From an uncultured candidate division Zixibacteria bacterium (lineage in GTDB: Bacteria > Zixibacteria > MSB-5A5 > GN15 > PGXB01): 55,648 bases of DNA. The stretch's first letter is position 1. Each line of letters starts with the position of its first letter. Shown here in pieces: positions 18,569 through 26,425 of the stretch. The DNA lies in NCBI GenBank assembly GCA_937925655.1, contig CALAMC010000054.1, positions 1-55,648 on the forward strand, in the 5' to 3' direction. The notes under the pieces were generated by a model. It searched no databases and was not told the origin of the DNA. It was given only the letters and a program-made list of their open reading frames with translations. The position numbers and the translations under genes are program-made.

Positions 18569-19708
18569 TTACCCGATTTTGAGTTTAAAGCGTTTGGTGG
18601 CGATGGCCAACAAGGCAACGGTAATGAGAATGAGTGTCGCCGCCTGAAGCCAGAGCTCGGCCAGGCCGGAGCTTTTGAGCATGATGCCGCGTATGATTTG
18701 AAGGAAGTATGTGGCCGGGACGATTCTGGTCAGCAGTTGCAGAAAGTACGGCATGTTTTTAATTTCGAAGATAAATCCGGACAGCATCACCGACGGGAGC
18801 ACGGTCATGATCATGGCGGCCATCATGGCCACCTGTTGCGTTTTAGCGATGGTCGATATCAGCACACCCAGCGACAAGGCGGCGGCGATATAAATGCCCA
18901 TAAAAAACAATAGAAGTATTATCGAGCCGGAAAACGGGACGCCGAAATGAAAAACGCCAAAGAAAAGAATTAAAATGCCGTCGAAAAAGGCCAGGCCGAT
19001 ATACGGCAGGACTTTACCGATAATTATTTGACGGGGAGTTACGGGGGAAGTTAAAAGTTGCTCCATGGTGCCGGTTTCCTTTTCGCGGGCGATGGTTATC
19101 GAAGTCAAGAGGGCGGAGATCATCATGAGGATGATGGCGATCAGACCGGGCACGAAAAAGTGTGAGGATTTCAGATCCGGGTTATAGAGGACCTGTTTCG
19201 AGATTTCCACGCCGGGAAATTCCATGTCGGGCGGCAGATGCGAAGCGAGGTATTCGTTGACGATGATGGCGGCGTAACTTCCGGCGGCGGCGGCGACATT
19301 GGCGTCGGAACCATCCAGAAGCAATCCGATATCATAGACCTCGCTGTTCACGAAGAGATTGGCCGGGTTGGTGCGGATGGTTTCGATGGTTTTTGAAAAC
19401 CCCGGTTTAATTATCAAGACGGCGTTGGCGTGACCGGTTTTGAGGACTCGTTCGGGGTCGGAGGGCGATGGTTCCCGTTCGGCGTAATGGAAGTACCCGG
19501 AGTTATAGTACTTGTTGACCAGTTCACGTGATTCGAAGGTGCGGTCATGGTCCAGCACAGCCAGTTTGATATTTTTTATATCCAGGTTAACGGCGTAACC
19601 ATAGAGGAACGTCATTAATATCGGCATCAAAATGGCGATCAGAAGCGAGCGCGAGTCGCGCAGGATGTGCCGGAATTCCTTTCGGGCGATATGGCCGACT
19701 TTAGACAT
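18569..19708 (-). CDS. ABC-2-type transporter permease (YbhS-like)
   Basis: 379 residues with the same architecture as the next gene: N-terminal helix (SLLIAILMPILMTFLYGYAV), an extracytoplasmic domain with LLDGSDANVAAAA, the EKETGTMEQLLTSPV motif and C-terminal helices. The start overlaps the stop of the ATPase gene by 8 bases, so the two are translationally coupled. The pair with 17468-18565 is the membrane part of a TetR-controlled exporter. Confidence 0.9.
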   Translation of the reverse strand: MSKVGHIARKEFRHILRDSRSLLIAILMPILMTFLYGYAVNLDIKNIKLAVLDHDRTFESRELVNKYYNSGYFHYAEREPSPSDPERVLKTGHANAVLIIKPGFSKTIETIRTNPANLFVNSEVYDIGLLLDGSDANVAAAAGSYAAIIVNEYLASHLPPDMEFPGVEISKQVLYNPDLKSSHFFVPGLIAIILMMISALLTSITIAREKETGTMEQLLTSPVTPRQIIIGKVLPYIGLAFFDGILILFFGVFHFGVPFSGSIILLLFFMGIYIAAALSLGVLISTIAKTQQVAMMAAMIMTVLPSVMLSGFIFEIKNMPYFLQLLTRIVPATYFLQIIRGIMLKSSGLAELWLQAATLILITVALLAIATKRFKLKIG

Positions 19709-20438
19709 GTGCTTCCTCGCGGGAAATCAGCTTGATGAAGACGTCCTGCAAATCTTTTTCGCCGTGTTTTTCCATGAGGTCGGTGGGCCGGCCGACTTCG
19801 ATAATCCGGCCCCGGTGCATGATGGAGATTCGTCCGCAAAACTCGGCCTCGTCCATGTAGTGGGTGGTGACAAACAGAGTCGTGCCGGAATCGGCCAGAA
19901 GGTAGAGCATATCCCAGAATCGTCGCCGGAAAACCGGGTCAACACCGCCGGTCGGTTCGTCGAGGAATAAAATGCTCGGCTCGTGCAAGAGTGCGGCGGC
20001 CAAAGCCAGCCGCTGGCGCCAGCCGACGGGCAGTGATCCGGCGAGGCGGTCAATAAACTCGTTCAGTTCCAGACGCTCGATCATCTCCTCCAGTTTGACT
20101 TTGAGTTGTCGGCGCGGCAGGCGGTATATGGAACCGTAGAACTGAATATTTTCGCGGCCGGTCAGATCGGGGTACAGCGAGAATTTTTGCGACATATAGC
20201 CGATCGAGCGCTTTATTCGCTCGTTTTCCCGGTAGATATCGAAACCGTTGACCCGTCCGGCACCGGAAGTCGGCAGAAGCAGTCCGCAGAGCATGCGAAT
20301 GGCGGTGGTTTTGCCGGCGCCGTTGGCCCCCAGAAAGCCGAAAATTTCGCCCCTCCTTACGGTCAGGCTGATTTGATCCACCGCGGTGAACTGTCCGAAG
20401 CGGCGGGTGAGATTTTCTATGACGACGGCATCGTTCAT
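19701..20438 (-). CDS. ABC transporter ATP-binding protein (second YbhF-like half)
   Basis: 245 residues, a complete nucleotide-binding domain: Walker A GANGAGKTT, Q-loop YMSQKFSLYPDLT, a signature that is degenerate (GSLPVGWRQRLALAAAL), Walker B ILFLDEPTGGVD and switch His VTTHYMDE. In E. coli YbhF the two ATPase halves are fused in one chain; here they are separate overlapping genes (4-base ATGA overlap with the next gene upstream). The degenerate LSGG loop (VGWRQ) suggests asymmetric ATP sites. Confidence 0.92.
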   Translation of the reverse strand: MNDAVVIENLTRRFGQFTAVDQISLTVRRGEIFGFLGANGAGKTTAIRMLCGLLLPTSGAGRVNGFDIYRENERIKRSIGYMSQKFSLYPDLTGRENIQFYGSIYRLPRRQLKVKLEEMIERLELNEFIDRLAGSLPVGWRQRLALAAALLHEPSILFLDEPTGGVDPVFRRRFWDMLYLLADSGTTLFVTTHYMDEAEFCGRISIMHRGRIIEVGRPTDLMEKHGEKDLQDVFIKLISREEAHV

Positions 20439-21346
20439 GCTTGTTCCATAAGTTGTATGAAGGTGTCTTCGAGTTCGGGCCGGATTTCGCGGAGGTCATT
20501 TTCGGAAAAACCGAATTGCGAAAAGGCGGCTCGGTAATCGGCGATTTCCCGTTCCGGTTTGATATAGAGGCGCATCGAACTGCCGAATCTTCGGGCGCTG
20601 ATGCCCCTAAGCGCATTTATGGATTCTATTTGATTTATGTCCGGCACCATATCGAGACGATACACTCGGCCATTGAATAATGCGGTCAATTTATCGGGTG
20701 TTCCCTCGGCCATGTTTTTGCCGTTGAAAATGAAGACGGATTTATCGGCCAGAGCGACCTCATCCATGTATGGCGTGGAGACGATGATGGTTGAACCGTC
20801 ATGGCGCAGTTTCTTAAGTATATCCCAGAACTGGCGGCGGGAGAGCGGATCGACACCGGTGGTGGGCTCATCGAGGATGAGCACTTGCGGGTCGTGGATG
20901 AGATTACAGCATAGGGCCAGTTTCTGTTTCATGCCGCCGGACAGGGCTTCGGCCCGTCGGTCGGCAAATTGTCCAAGATTGGAGAAATCATAAAGATATT
21001 TCTTCTTCTGATTGAAATCGGTTCTGTTCAAACCGAATAGACCGGCGTAGAACGACAGGTTTTCCTCAACCGACAAATCCGGATACAGCGAAAAGTTCTG
21101 CGGCATATAGCCCAGAAGCGGCTTGATATGATTAAATTGTGTTTTAACATCGAACCCGGCGATGGTGATGGAGCCGGTCTCGAATCCGAGCAAACCGCAG
21201 GCGGCACGGAACAGGGTTGTTTTGCCGGCGCCGTCGGGCCCGACCAGCGCGACAATCGTGGCCCGCTCGGCAGTCAGGCTGAAATTATTGACGGCCGTAA
21301 TTGCACCGTAGGACCGACACAAATCGTGTATTTCGACTAATCTCAT
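20435..21346 (-). CDS. ABC transporter ATP-binding protein (first YbhF-like half)
   Basis: 303 residues. The ATPase domain (1-215) has Walker A GPDGAGKTT, Q-loop YMPQNFSLYPDLS, canonical signature LSGGMKQKLALCC, Walker B VLILDEPTTGVD and switch region VSTPYMDE, where the usual His is replaced by Pro (TPYM versus THYM in its partner). A C-terminal extension of about 80 residues follows. It overlaps its downstream neighbour by 4 bases and the membrane-fusion gene upstream by 4. Loss of the switch His with an intact signature complements the partner and supports a heterodimer with one competent site per composite. Confidence 0.92.
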   Translation of the reverse strand: MRLVEIHDLCRSYGAITAVNNFSLTAERATIVALVGPDGAGKTTLFRAACGLLGFETGSITIAGFDVKTQFNHIKPLLGYMPQNFSLYPDLSVEENLSFYAGLFGLNRTDFNQKKKYLYDFSNLGQFADRRAEALSGGMKQKLALCCNLIHDPQVLILDEPTTGVDPLSRRQFWDILKKLRHDGSTIIVSTPYMDEVALADKSVFIFNGKNMAEGTPDKLTALFNGRVYRLDMVPDINQIESINALRGISARRFGSSMRLYIKPEREIADYRAAFSQFGFSENDLREIRPELEDTFIQLMEQA

Positions 21347-22227
21347 GGAATGGTCACCGACACCGGCATGCCGACTTTGAGTTCGCCGCCGGGGTTGGGA
21401 ATAGAAATTTTGACGGCATAAACCAGGTCGGCGCGGGCCTCTTTGGTCTGGATATTTTTGGGCGTGAATTCGGCCTTGGAAGAAATCCAGGTGATCGTCC
21501 CCGGCAACGATTCGGCGCGGCCGTCTTCGGGGTCGATGGAAGCCTCGCCGCCGAGACTTATCTTTGTCAAATCAGCGGGCGGTAAGTACACTTTAACCCA
21601 GACCGAATCGAGCGCGGCGATTTTGTATATGGCCTTGCCGGGCGTCGCCAGTTCCCCGGCCTCGATATATTTGGCGGTGATAGTTCCGCCGCGCGGTGCG
21701 GTCGGGAAACAATCGCTCAACTGCCTTTGCAGGAGGGCCATTTCGGCTTCGATACGGTTCAAGTCGGCCTCGGCGGCGGACAAGGTCGCCCGGGCCTGCT
21801 TGCGGTTCAGGTCGGCCTGGGTGAAGACGTTTTCGGCCTGGTCGTACTGCTGTTGATTGACCGAGCCGGTTTTGATCAAAGCCTGAATGCGGTTAAATTC
21901 TTTTTCGGCCAGATTGTAATTGTGTTCTGCCTGTTCGATGGCTATCGCGGCCATGTTTTTTTTGGATTGGGCGGCACTATACGCCGCGTCGGCCTGCTTG
22001 AGCGACAAAATGATATTGATTGTATCGACCACCGCCAGCGTGTCGCCGGCTAAAACCTTGTCGCCTTCTTCGAAATATAAGGCTTCGGCCTTTCCGGCCA
22101 CTTGCGCAGAGACGGTGATTTCGGTCGCTTCGATAAGCCCGGAACCGCCAATGGTATTGTTATCGTTGCCGCACGATGCAAGTACAAAAGGCAGAAAGAA
22201 GATTATAAAGGGGATTTTATTATTCAT
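21343..22227 (-). CDS. HlyD-family membrane-fusion lipoprotein (YbhG-like)
   Basis: About 294 residues from the ATG at 22227, chosen because GGAGG lies 8 bases upstream; longer starts lack this. A signal peptide ends in lipobox LASC with Cys19, so it is probably a lipoprotein, unlike the membrane-anchored E. coli YbhG. A biotinyl-lipoyl-like half (LYFEEGDKVLAGDTLAVVDT), a long coiled-coil hairpin (about 70-165) and the second half with GGTITAKYIEAGELATPG follow. It bridges the ABC-2 permease and the TolC protein. It overlaps the TolC gene by 8 bases. Confidence 0.92.
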   Translation of the reverse strand: MNNKIPFIIFFLPFVLASCGNDNNTIGGSGLIEATEITVSAQVAGKAEALYFEEGDKVLAGDTLAVVDTINIILSLKQADAAYSAAQSKKNMAAIAIEQAEHNYNLAEKEFNRIQALIKTGSVNQQQYDQAENVFTQADLNRKQARATLSAAEADLNRIEAEMALLQRQLSDCFPTAPRGGTITAKYIEAGELATPGKAIYKIAALDSVWVKVYLPPADLTKISLGGEASIDPEDGRAESLPGTITWISSKAEFTPKNIQTKEARADLVYAVKISIPNPGGELKVGMPVSVTIP

Positions 22228-23599
22228 CGCCGAGTCCTCCATAGATTTTGTCCGAGCCGACGGCATACAGATAATCCGTCTGTGCGAGCCAATAGTTTAT
22301 TTTCGAAGCCTCGAAAGCTTGTTCGGCGATTCGAAGCTCTTCTTCCTTTTCGAGCAGACGGTTGACCGACATCTTCCCCGCCTTCTGCTGGTTTTGGGCA
22401 CGGGCAAACTGACGCCGGGCAATGTCATACTCGCGCCGGGAAATATCATACGCCGCCAGGGTGTACTGAAGGTTCTCGCGGGCGGTATTAGCCATCAGAG
22501 CGAAGGCTTCCTCGGTTTCATTTAGGGTCATCTCGAGGGTGCCGACCGTGTGATCCGCAAATGATTTGCTATGAATTTTCTTGCCGCCAAGGTTGAACGA
22601 CCAGTTGAGGGCCAGTCCGACAGATAAATAATCATTCCAGTCCTTGTTGAACATATCTTTGTTGGGTTTACCGACGGAATAACCGCCATAGGCGCTCAAG
22701 CTGGGGAAATAATCGGCGGTCGCCAGTCGGGATAAACTTTGGGCGGTTGCGATATTGGCCCGCAGGGCGACCAGTTCGGGTCGCTCGATGTCGTCTTCCG
22801 AATGTGACAACGGCCTATCACCGGGGGGGTTTGGTAATGGTTCCGACGGTATGGTGCTGTACGCCTGGTTTCTGCCGATTAGCCTGTTTAATGCCGCCGC
22901 CGAGTTGGTACGCATGGTCGTCTGATAATCGACCTGAAGCAGAATTTTCTGATAAGCCAGTTCGGTTTCAAGAATATCGGTTGAGTCGGCCAGGCCGTGA
23001 TCATACAGATTTTGTATGTCGGTTTTGATGATTTCCAGTCGCTTTTGCGAGGCCTGTACCGACTGAAGAGCTATGTCGGCCAGCATTAAGTTAAGATAGG
23101 CGCGTCGCGCCTGATAGCCGGTTTCAAGACGCCGGGCTTTGAGATTGGCGCGGGCGGCCTGTGTTATGGCATCATACCGGTCGATATTGCCGTCGATTTT
23201 GCCGCCGGTGAACAGGGGTAAGGATAATTTTAAATCGGCCTGATAGACTTCTTTGGTGCCCAGCTCAAGCGACGGGGCGTCGGGTAAAGGCAGGGTGAAC
23301 GAAGGTATCTCGTCAACGGCATAGGAGACGGCAACGAGCGACAGAGTCGGGTAGCGGTCGGAACGCGCCGCTTGGAGCTGATATGCCGCCCCGGCGCTGT
23401 CATGCACGGCGGCTTTGACAATGTAGGAATGCTCCAGGGCACGGGTGACGGCGTCTTTGAGAGTTAATTGCATATCCTCCGCGTATGACGGCGACACGGC
23501 CAGCAGTACAATCATGAATATGATGTACTTACTTAAGCAGGCCATGCAAAAAGAGATCGGCGACGACTTTCGGTCGTTCGGAACGGAATTTTTCTTCAT
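22220..23599 (-). CDS. TolC-family outer-membrane efflux channel
   Basis: About 459 residues from the ATG at 23599, which has GGGAG 7 bases upstream. This gives a long N-region, then a signal core (YIIFMIVLLAVSPSYA). Internal helical repeats typical of TolC/OEP are present, with ALNRLIGRN in the first half and a second repeat with LATADYFPSLSAYGGY. It is the trans-outer-membrane duct of the tripartite exporter. The start lies inside the TetR gene, overlapping by 71 bases; an ATG at 23545 would reduce the overlap to 17 but has no ribosome site. Confidence 0.9.
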   Translation of the reverse strand: MKKNSVPNDRKSSPISFCMACLSKYIIFMIVLLAVSPSYAEDMQLTLKDAVTRALEHSYIVKAAVHDSAGAAYQLQAARSDRYPTLSLVAVSYAVDEIPSFTLPLPDAPSLELGTKEVYQADLKLSLPLFTGGKIDGNIDRYDAITQAARANLKARRLETGYQARRAYLNLMLADIALQSVQASQKRLEIIKTDIQNLYDHGLADSTDILETELAYQKILLQVDYQTTMRTNSAAALNRLIGRNQAYSTIPSEPLPNPPGDRPLSHSEDDIERPELVALRANIATAQSLSRLATADYFPSLSAYGGYSVGKPNKDMFNKDWNDYLSVGLALNWSFNLGGKKIHSKSFADHTVGTLEMTLNETEEAFALMANTARENLQYTLAAYDISRREYDIARRQFARAQNQQKAGKMSVNRLLEKEEELRIAEQAFEASKINYWLAQTDYLYAVGSDKIYGGLGDE

Positions 23600-24158
23600 C
23601 GTGTATCTCCCATACCCGGTTGAAAACGGGTGCGGCAATCTGGTAAAAAACGTTCATGCCGATAAACGAGGCGACGGCGTGTTCGGCGCTGATATCGCGG
23701 AATTGCCCGGTGGCCTGACCATAAGCGATCAGGCTTCTGAACCGGGCGGTGATGCCGGACTCGCGAATAAGGCGGGTGAAACTGTCGCGGAGGCGATCGC
23801 CCCCCGAGGCGATTTCACGCAAAAATATCGGCACGAAGGAACGGCGTTCGGCGAACATGCGGTTCATGTATTCGGCGATTTTTTCGATAATGACGGCGGG
23901 ATTTTCGGCGTCGAAATTTTGATTGGCGGCGAAAGCGGCAATGCGGCCAACATGGTCGTCGATAACCGCCTGATAAAGCTTTTCTTTGGAGCCGAAATGG
24001 TAATAAATCATGGCCTTGTTAATATTGGCGCGCGCGGCGATATGGTCCACGCGGGCGCCCTCGAGGCCGAATTCAGCGAATTCCTCGCGGGCGGCATCAA
24101 GAATGATTTCGGCGGATCCTTTGGGTTTATCCGGCATGTTGGTATTTTGTTCTTCCAT
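23529..24158 (-). CDS. TetR/AcrR-family transcriptional repressor (CecR-like)
   Basis: 209 residues. The N-terminal helix-turn-helix reads AEIILDAAREEFAEFG, VDHIAARANINKAMIYYHFGSKEKLY. The C-terminal ligand-binding region has IFLREIASGGDRL. As first gene of the exporter operon it most probably represses its own operon through the dyads just upstream. E. coli CecR (YbiH) controls ybhGFSR in the same arrangement, so the whole module is likely orthologous in plan. The ATG at 24158 sits directly after AGGAG with no spacing, so translation from the second Met (residue 8) or a weakly initiated start is possible. Confidence 0.92.
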   Translation of the reverse strand: MEEQNTNMPDKPKGSAEIILDAAREEFAEFGLEGARVDHIAARANINKAMIYYHFGSKEKLYQAVIDDHVGRIAAFAANQNFDAENPAVIIEKIAEYMNRMFAERRSFVPIFLREIASGGDRLRDSFTRLIRESGITARFRSLIAYGQATGQFRDISAEHAVASFIGMNVFYQIAAPVFNRVWEIHDEEKFRSERPKVVADLFLHGLLK

Positions 24159-24163
24159 CTCCT

Positions 24164-24179
24164 AACTAACCATTTAGTT
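24164..24179. promoter_or_regulatory. candidate TetR operator 1
   Basis: AACTAA-CCAT-TTAGTT is a perfect 6-base dyad 5 bases upstream of the repressor start. It adjoins a second dyad. The binding protein is inferred from position. Confidence 0.6.
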
Positions 24180-24180
24180 C

Positions 24181-24192
24181 AACTATATAGTT
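24181..24192. promoter_or_regulatory. candidate TetR operator 2
   Basis: AACTATATAGTT is a perfect 12-base palindrome, one base from operator 1, with the same AACT/AGTT ends. Together they probably make a double site for the TetR dimer overlapping the operon promoter. Confidence 0.55.
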
Positions 24193-24475
24193 AAATATCG
24201 GTTTTGTCAAGAGGAAGTTTAGGGGTTTTATGGGTATGTGGATAAAATGTTGACCCGCGGGTTCCTCATCGTTCGTATTTCGTTGTTTTATAGGCGGTTA
24301 TGCGGCGACGATTTATATTAACAAAGAGAATTAATTGTGGATATGTGCTTTCAGTCTAATTAATGGTTGGCCAAAGAACAGCGACAAATCAATAGTTATT
24401 ATTGCCATATCGTAACCAACCACCCGTTGGGTGCGCTACAAAATTCAGATTCCCCGGCCGAGTTAGTTTTAAAAT

Positions 24476-24499
24476 GTCAATTCTCCAAGGAGAATTGAC
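24476..24499. repeat. perfect inverted repeat
   Basis: GTCAATTCTCC and GGAGAATTGAC are exact reverse complements, separated by AA. It is a possible intergenic repeat element, or an operator. No T tract follows, so a terminator is unlikely. A second copy was not seen in the window. Confidence 0.55.
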
Positions 24500-24538
24500 C
24501 TACGAATGGGTGGAAACAGAAGCGATAAAGTATAAATC

Positions 24539-24586
24539 AAAAAACCTGCCCGGTGGGGGCTCCCGAATTGGGATGTACCGGGCAGG
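24539..24586 (-). terminator. strong rho-independent terminator, minus strand
   Basis: On the minus strand a 10-base stem, CCTGCCCGGT / ACCGGGCAGG, with an inner CCC-AATTC-GGG hairpin, is followed directly by six T. No protein gene precedes it on that strand, so it must end an RNA transcribed from about 24700-24840. Confidence 0.7.
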
Positions 24587-24698
24587 CCTTGAGTTCCCTT
24601 AAGGAGGAACCGTCAGAATACTCCAAGGTGTCGAATCGTGGGGGACTTTGCGGGCAGTCCTTGCCCTTTATTATTACATGCTGTCCTTGAGTAGCCCC
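24539..24698 (-). ncRNA. candidate structured small RNA
   Basis: On the minus strand about 160 bases precede and include the strong terminator. They can fold locally: GGGCA-AGGAC-TGCCC, CCTT(G)GAGT with ACTCAAGG, and GTTCC with GGAAC. A 5' GGGGCT can pair with AGCCCC inside the terminator. A weak promoter-like TAATAT with 16-base spacing from TTGTTT sits near 24705. I could not match it to 6S, SRP, tmRNA, RNase P or a known riboswitch, so the identity is open and the 5' end is a guess. Confidence 0.35.
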
Positions 24699-24839
24699 TT
24701 CTACATATTATGGCGGTCACTTAATTAAACAACATGTGTGGCGGCGAAGTTCCGGGCGTGTCAAAAGTTGTCCGGGCACAATGGGGCGTCTTTGGGCGTT
24801 CTCTATTTAAAATGCCAAAATCAATAAGACGGGGATTGC

Positions 24840-25271
24840 ATGAAAAATTTTATCGCGAAATTCAATAAGACCACCGACCAGAAATTGACGTCATTCGGAC
24901 TCCTGGTTTTACGGGTCGGTATCGGCGCTATCATGGCCACCGCCCATGGCTGGGGCAAGCTGACCGGTTATACGGAGCGTATGTCAAGCTTTGCCGATCC
25001 GTTCGGGCTGGGGCCTGCGGTGTCTTTGACGCTGGTCGTGTTCGCGGAGTTTTTCTGTTCGATACTGATCGTGCTGGGCGCCTTTACCCGTCTGGCGGTG
25101 ATACCGTTGATTGTCACCATGGCGACAGCGGCGTTTATAATTCACGCCGACGATCCATTTGGCCGAAAAGAGCTGGCGTTCATGTTTCTAACGGCGTTTT
25201 CGGCTCTGTTATTCACCGGGGCGGGGAAATATTCGGTCGATGGCCTGATGGGCCGTAAGTACAATAGATAA
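24840..25271 (+). CDS. DoxX family membrane protein
   Basis: 143 residues with four hydrophobic segments: LRVGIGAIMATAHGWGKL, VSLTLVVFAEFFCSILIVLG, LAVIPLIVTMATAAFII and ELAFMFLTAFSALLF. The HGWGKL and AEFFCSILIVLGAFTRLA motifs fit the DoxX/SURF4 superfamily. Bacterial members are small inner-membrane proteins with poorly defined, often stress-related or quinone/oxidoreductase-linked roles. A GGGGA motif precedes the ATG. It stands alone after the non-coding stretch. Confidence 0.88.
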   Translation: MKNFIAKFNKTTDQKLTSFGLLVLRVGIGAIMATAHGWGKLTGYTERMSSFADPFGLGPAVSLTLVVFAEFFCSILIVLGAFTRLAVIPLIVTMATAAFIIHADDPFGRKELAFMFLTAFSALLFTGAGKYSVDGLMGRKYNR

Positions 25272-25298
25272 TAATGCGAGCATGAATTTTACGTAATT

Positions 25299-25392
25299 GC
25301 CCGGTCTGGCTCAATCATTCTTCGCGTGGGATACAAAAGGCAGAACGGCTCCGCTTCGCTCCGAGTTCTGCGCGACAAGACTTCTACCGGGC
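25299..25392. repeat. nested inverted repeat
   Basis: Outer arms GCCCGGT (25299-25305) and ACCGGGC (25386-25392) enclose an inner GCAGAAC / GTTCTGC stem (25340-25371) with a CGCTTCGC-rich top. It lies between the convergent doxX and the small minus-strand gene and could act as a two-way terminator or be a repeat element. Confidence 0.45.
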
Positions 25393-25620
25393 TTTGATTT
25401 CTCCGCGCAGGAGCATTTTGAGCCCTTCGAGCGTTCCTTTCCAGACGGCGTCCTCGCCGGCCATGAGGGCCACGATGACTTTGTCTTCGAAACTGACTTC
25501 CATCACCAGTTCTTCGCCGTCGATATTGATAACCGTCTCGGCCCATTTGTCAATCGGCAGACCGGAATAATCGACATCGCGGTCGGTTCGGATTTCGCCG
25601 GTGGCGGTGGTCTTATTCAT
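25384..25620 (-). CDS. small hypothetical protein
   Basis: 78 residues, soluble, acidic/basic mixed, with no signal peptide or cysteine. The centre reads VINIDGEELVMEVSFEDKVIVALMAGEDAVWKG, which suggests a small beta-rich domain. No family was recognised. It precedes no obvious partner: the DUF6485 gene lies 51 bases upstream on the same strand, so the two may be co-transcribed. Confidence 0.5.
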   Translation of the reverse strand: MNKTTATGEIRTDRDVDYSGLPIDKWAETVINIDGEELVMEVSFEDKVIVALMAGEDAVWKGTLEGLKMLLRGEIKAR

Positions 25621-25671
25621 AGTCCTCTATCCTTTTCAAGGGTTGATGGCGCGCTTGGCCATCGAGGCGGT

Positions 25672-25875
25672 TTAAATCTTGCCCTCGTTCACCAGCCGGG
25701 CGAAATGTTCGAACGAGCGGTCATAGGTACGCTCGGCGTCATCGGGGAAAGCGCAAGCGGGCAGTTCCCGGCTTTTTATATGGTATTGCAGACAATCGCA
25801 GCAGAGACCTTTGCGGGCGCACGGTTCATAACTGCAATTGCAGTGTTTCAGGTTTTTTTCTTTTTTGCAGTCCAT
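25672..25875 (-). CDS. DUF6485 cysteine-rich protein
   Basis: 67 residues with a tight Cys cluster, CNCSYEPCARKGLCCDCLQYH, then LPACAFPDDAERTYDRSFEHF. This is the pattern I recall for DUF6485, small cysteine-rich proteins of anaerobic bacteria and archaea with probable metal or Fe-S binding and no defined role. The full length is present. It may be co-transcribed with the small gene downstream. Confidence 0.75.
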   Translation of the reverse strand: MDCKKEKNLKHCNCSYEPCARKGLCCDCLQYHIKSRELPACAFPDDAERTYDRSFEHFARLVNEGKI

Positions 25876-26036
25876 AAATCACACCCATTAATATCGTCGT
25901 TCCGGGGATTATATAACAAAATCGCGGACGGTCAAAAATAAATATAATAAAACAATGCTTGCCAATGCCTTTCTGGCGCAATAATTTTGCCACCGGGTGA
26001 AACCCGGACAGACAATATTTGTTATATCGTATCGTT

Positions 26037-26372
26037 ATGACGGAAGCGAGCCATAAATATCTGCGGATCTCATGTGCCCTGTATCTGGCCATATATCTGT
26101 GTCTGATTATACCGTGGCACCAGAGCGCTCATGCCCATCTGCATATTCCGTACGATACGGCCGGCGTGCAAGGCGCCCCAGACGGCGACGCGCATGATCC
26201 GCACCATTGTCAAATTTGTCTGACATCCGGACAGGTGGCATTCCAAGCCGGTCAGAACTTTTTTGATCCGCTTATTGATGTCAATGTCGAGCCGGAGGTC
26301 GGGACCCGGACCGCTTTGAATGGCACCGTGATCGTTCATGGCCCGTCGCGTGCTCCGCCGGTTGCGGCATAA
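26037..26372 (+). CDS. His-rich exported or membrane-anchored small protein
   Basis: About 111 residues from the ATG at 26037 (an upstream TTG at 26019 is also open). One N-terminal hydrophobic segment (ISCALYLAIYLCLIIPW) is followed by a His/Asp-rich stretch (HQSAHAHLHIPYD, DAHDPHHCQIC) with a CxxC. It is probably a periplasmic metal-binding protein. It sits upstream of a barrel protein and ZnuA/ZnuB, so zinc or a similar divalent metal is the likely ligand. A protein of the same style lies next to the TonB receptor at 50386. No ribosome site is clear. Confidence 0.6.
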   Translation: MTEASHKYLRISCALYLAIYLCLIIPWHQSAHAHLHIPYDTAGVQGAPDGDAHDPHHCQICLTSGQVAFQAGQNFFDPLIDVNVEPEVGTRTALNGTVIVHGPSRAPPVAA

Positions 26373-26425
26373 TTCGTTCGCGTCTTATAAATCCATACCC
26401 TGAAACCTTTTTATTGGAGATAAAA

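Larger units (their letters stand above)
24193..24839. other. long non-coding stretch between tetR operon and doxX
   Basis: No supported gene in 647 bases; the one open frame at 24402-24602 has no ribosome site and crosses two inverted repeats, so I read it as chance. The stretch contains a near-perfect inverted repeat at 24476-24499, a CACCC-GTT-GGGTG hairpin at about 24421-24433, a strong minus-strand terminator at 24539-24586 and a possible structured RNA ending there. The 24690-24840 part may hold promoters for both directions. Confidence 0.5.

Noticed and set aside
24402..24602. small open frame in the non-coding stretch
   Set aside because: Crosses two inverted repeats, no ribosome site, no protein-like pattern.
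24539..24698. 6S, SRP or tmRNA identity for the minus-strand RNA candidate
   Set aside because: Key motifs are absent (no GGAAGC-type SRP loop, no tmRNA 3' end, no clear 6S central bubble).
26010..26045. Zur-like site before the His-rich gene
   Set aside because: One half (TGTTATA) fits, the other does not, so the dyad is not convincing.
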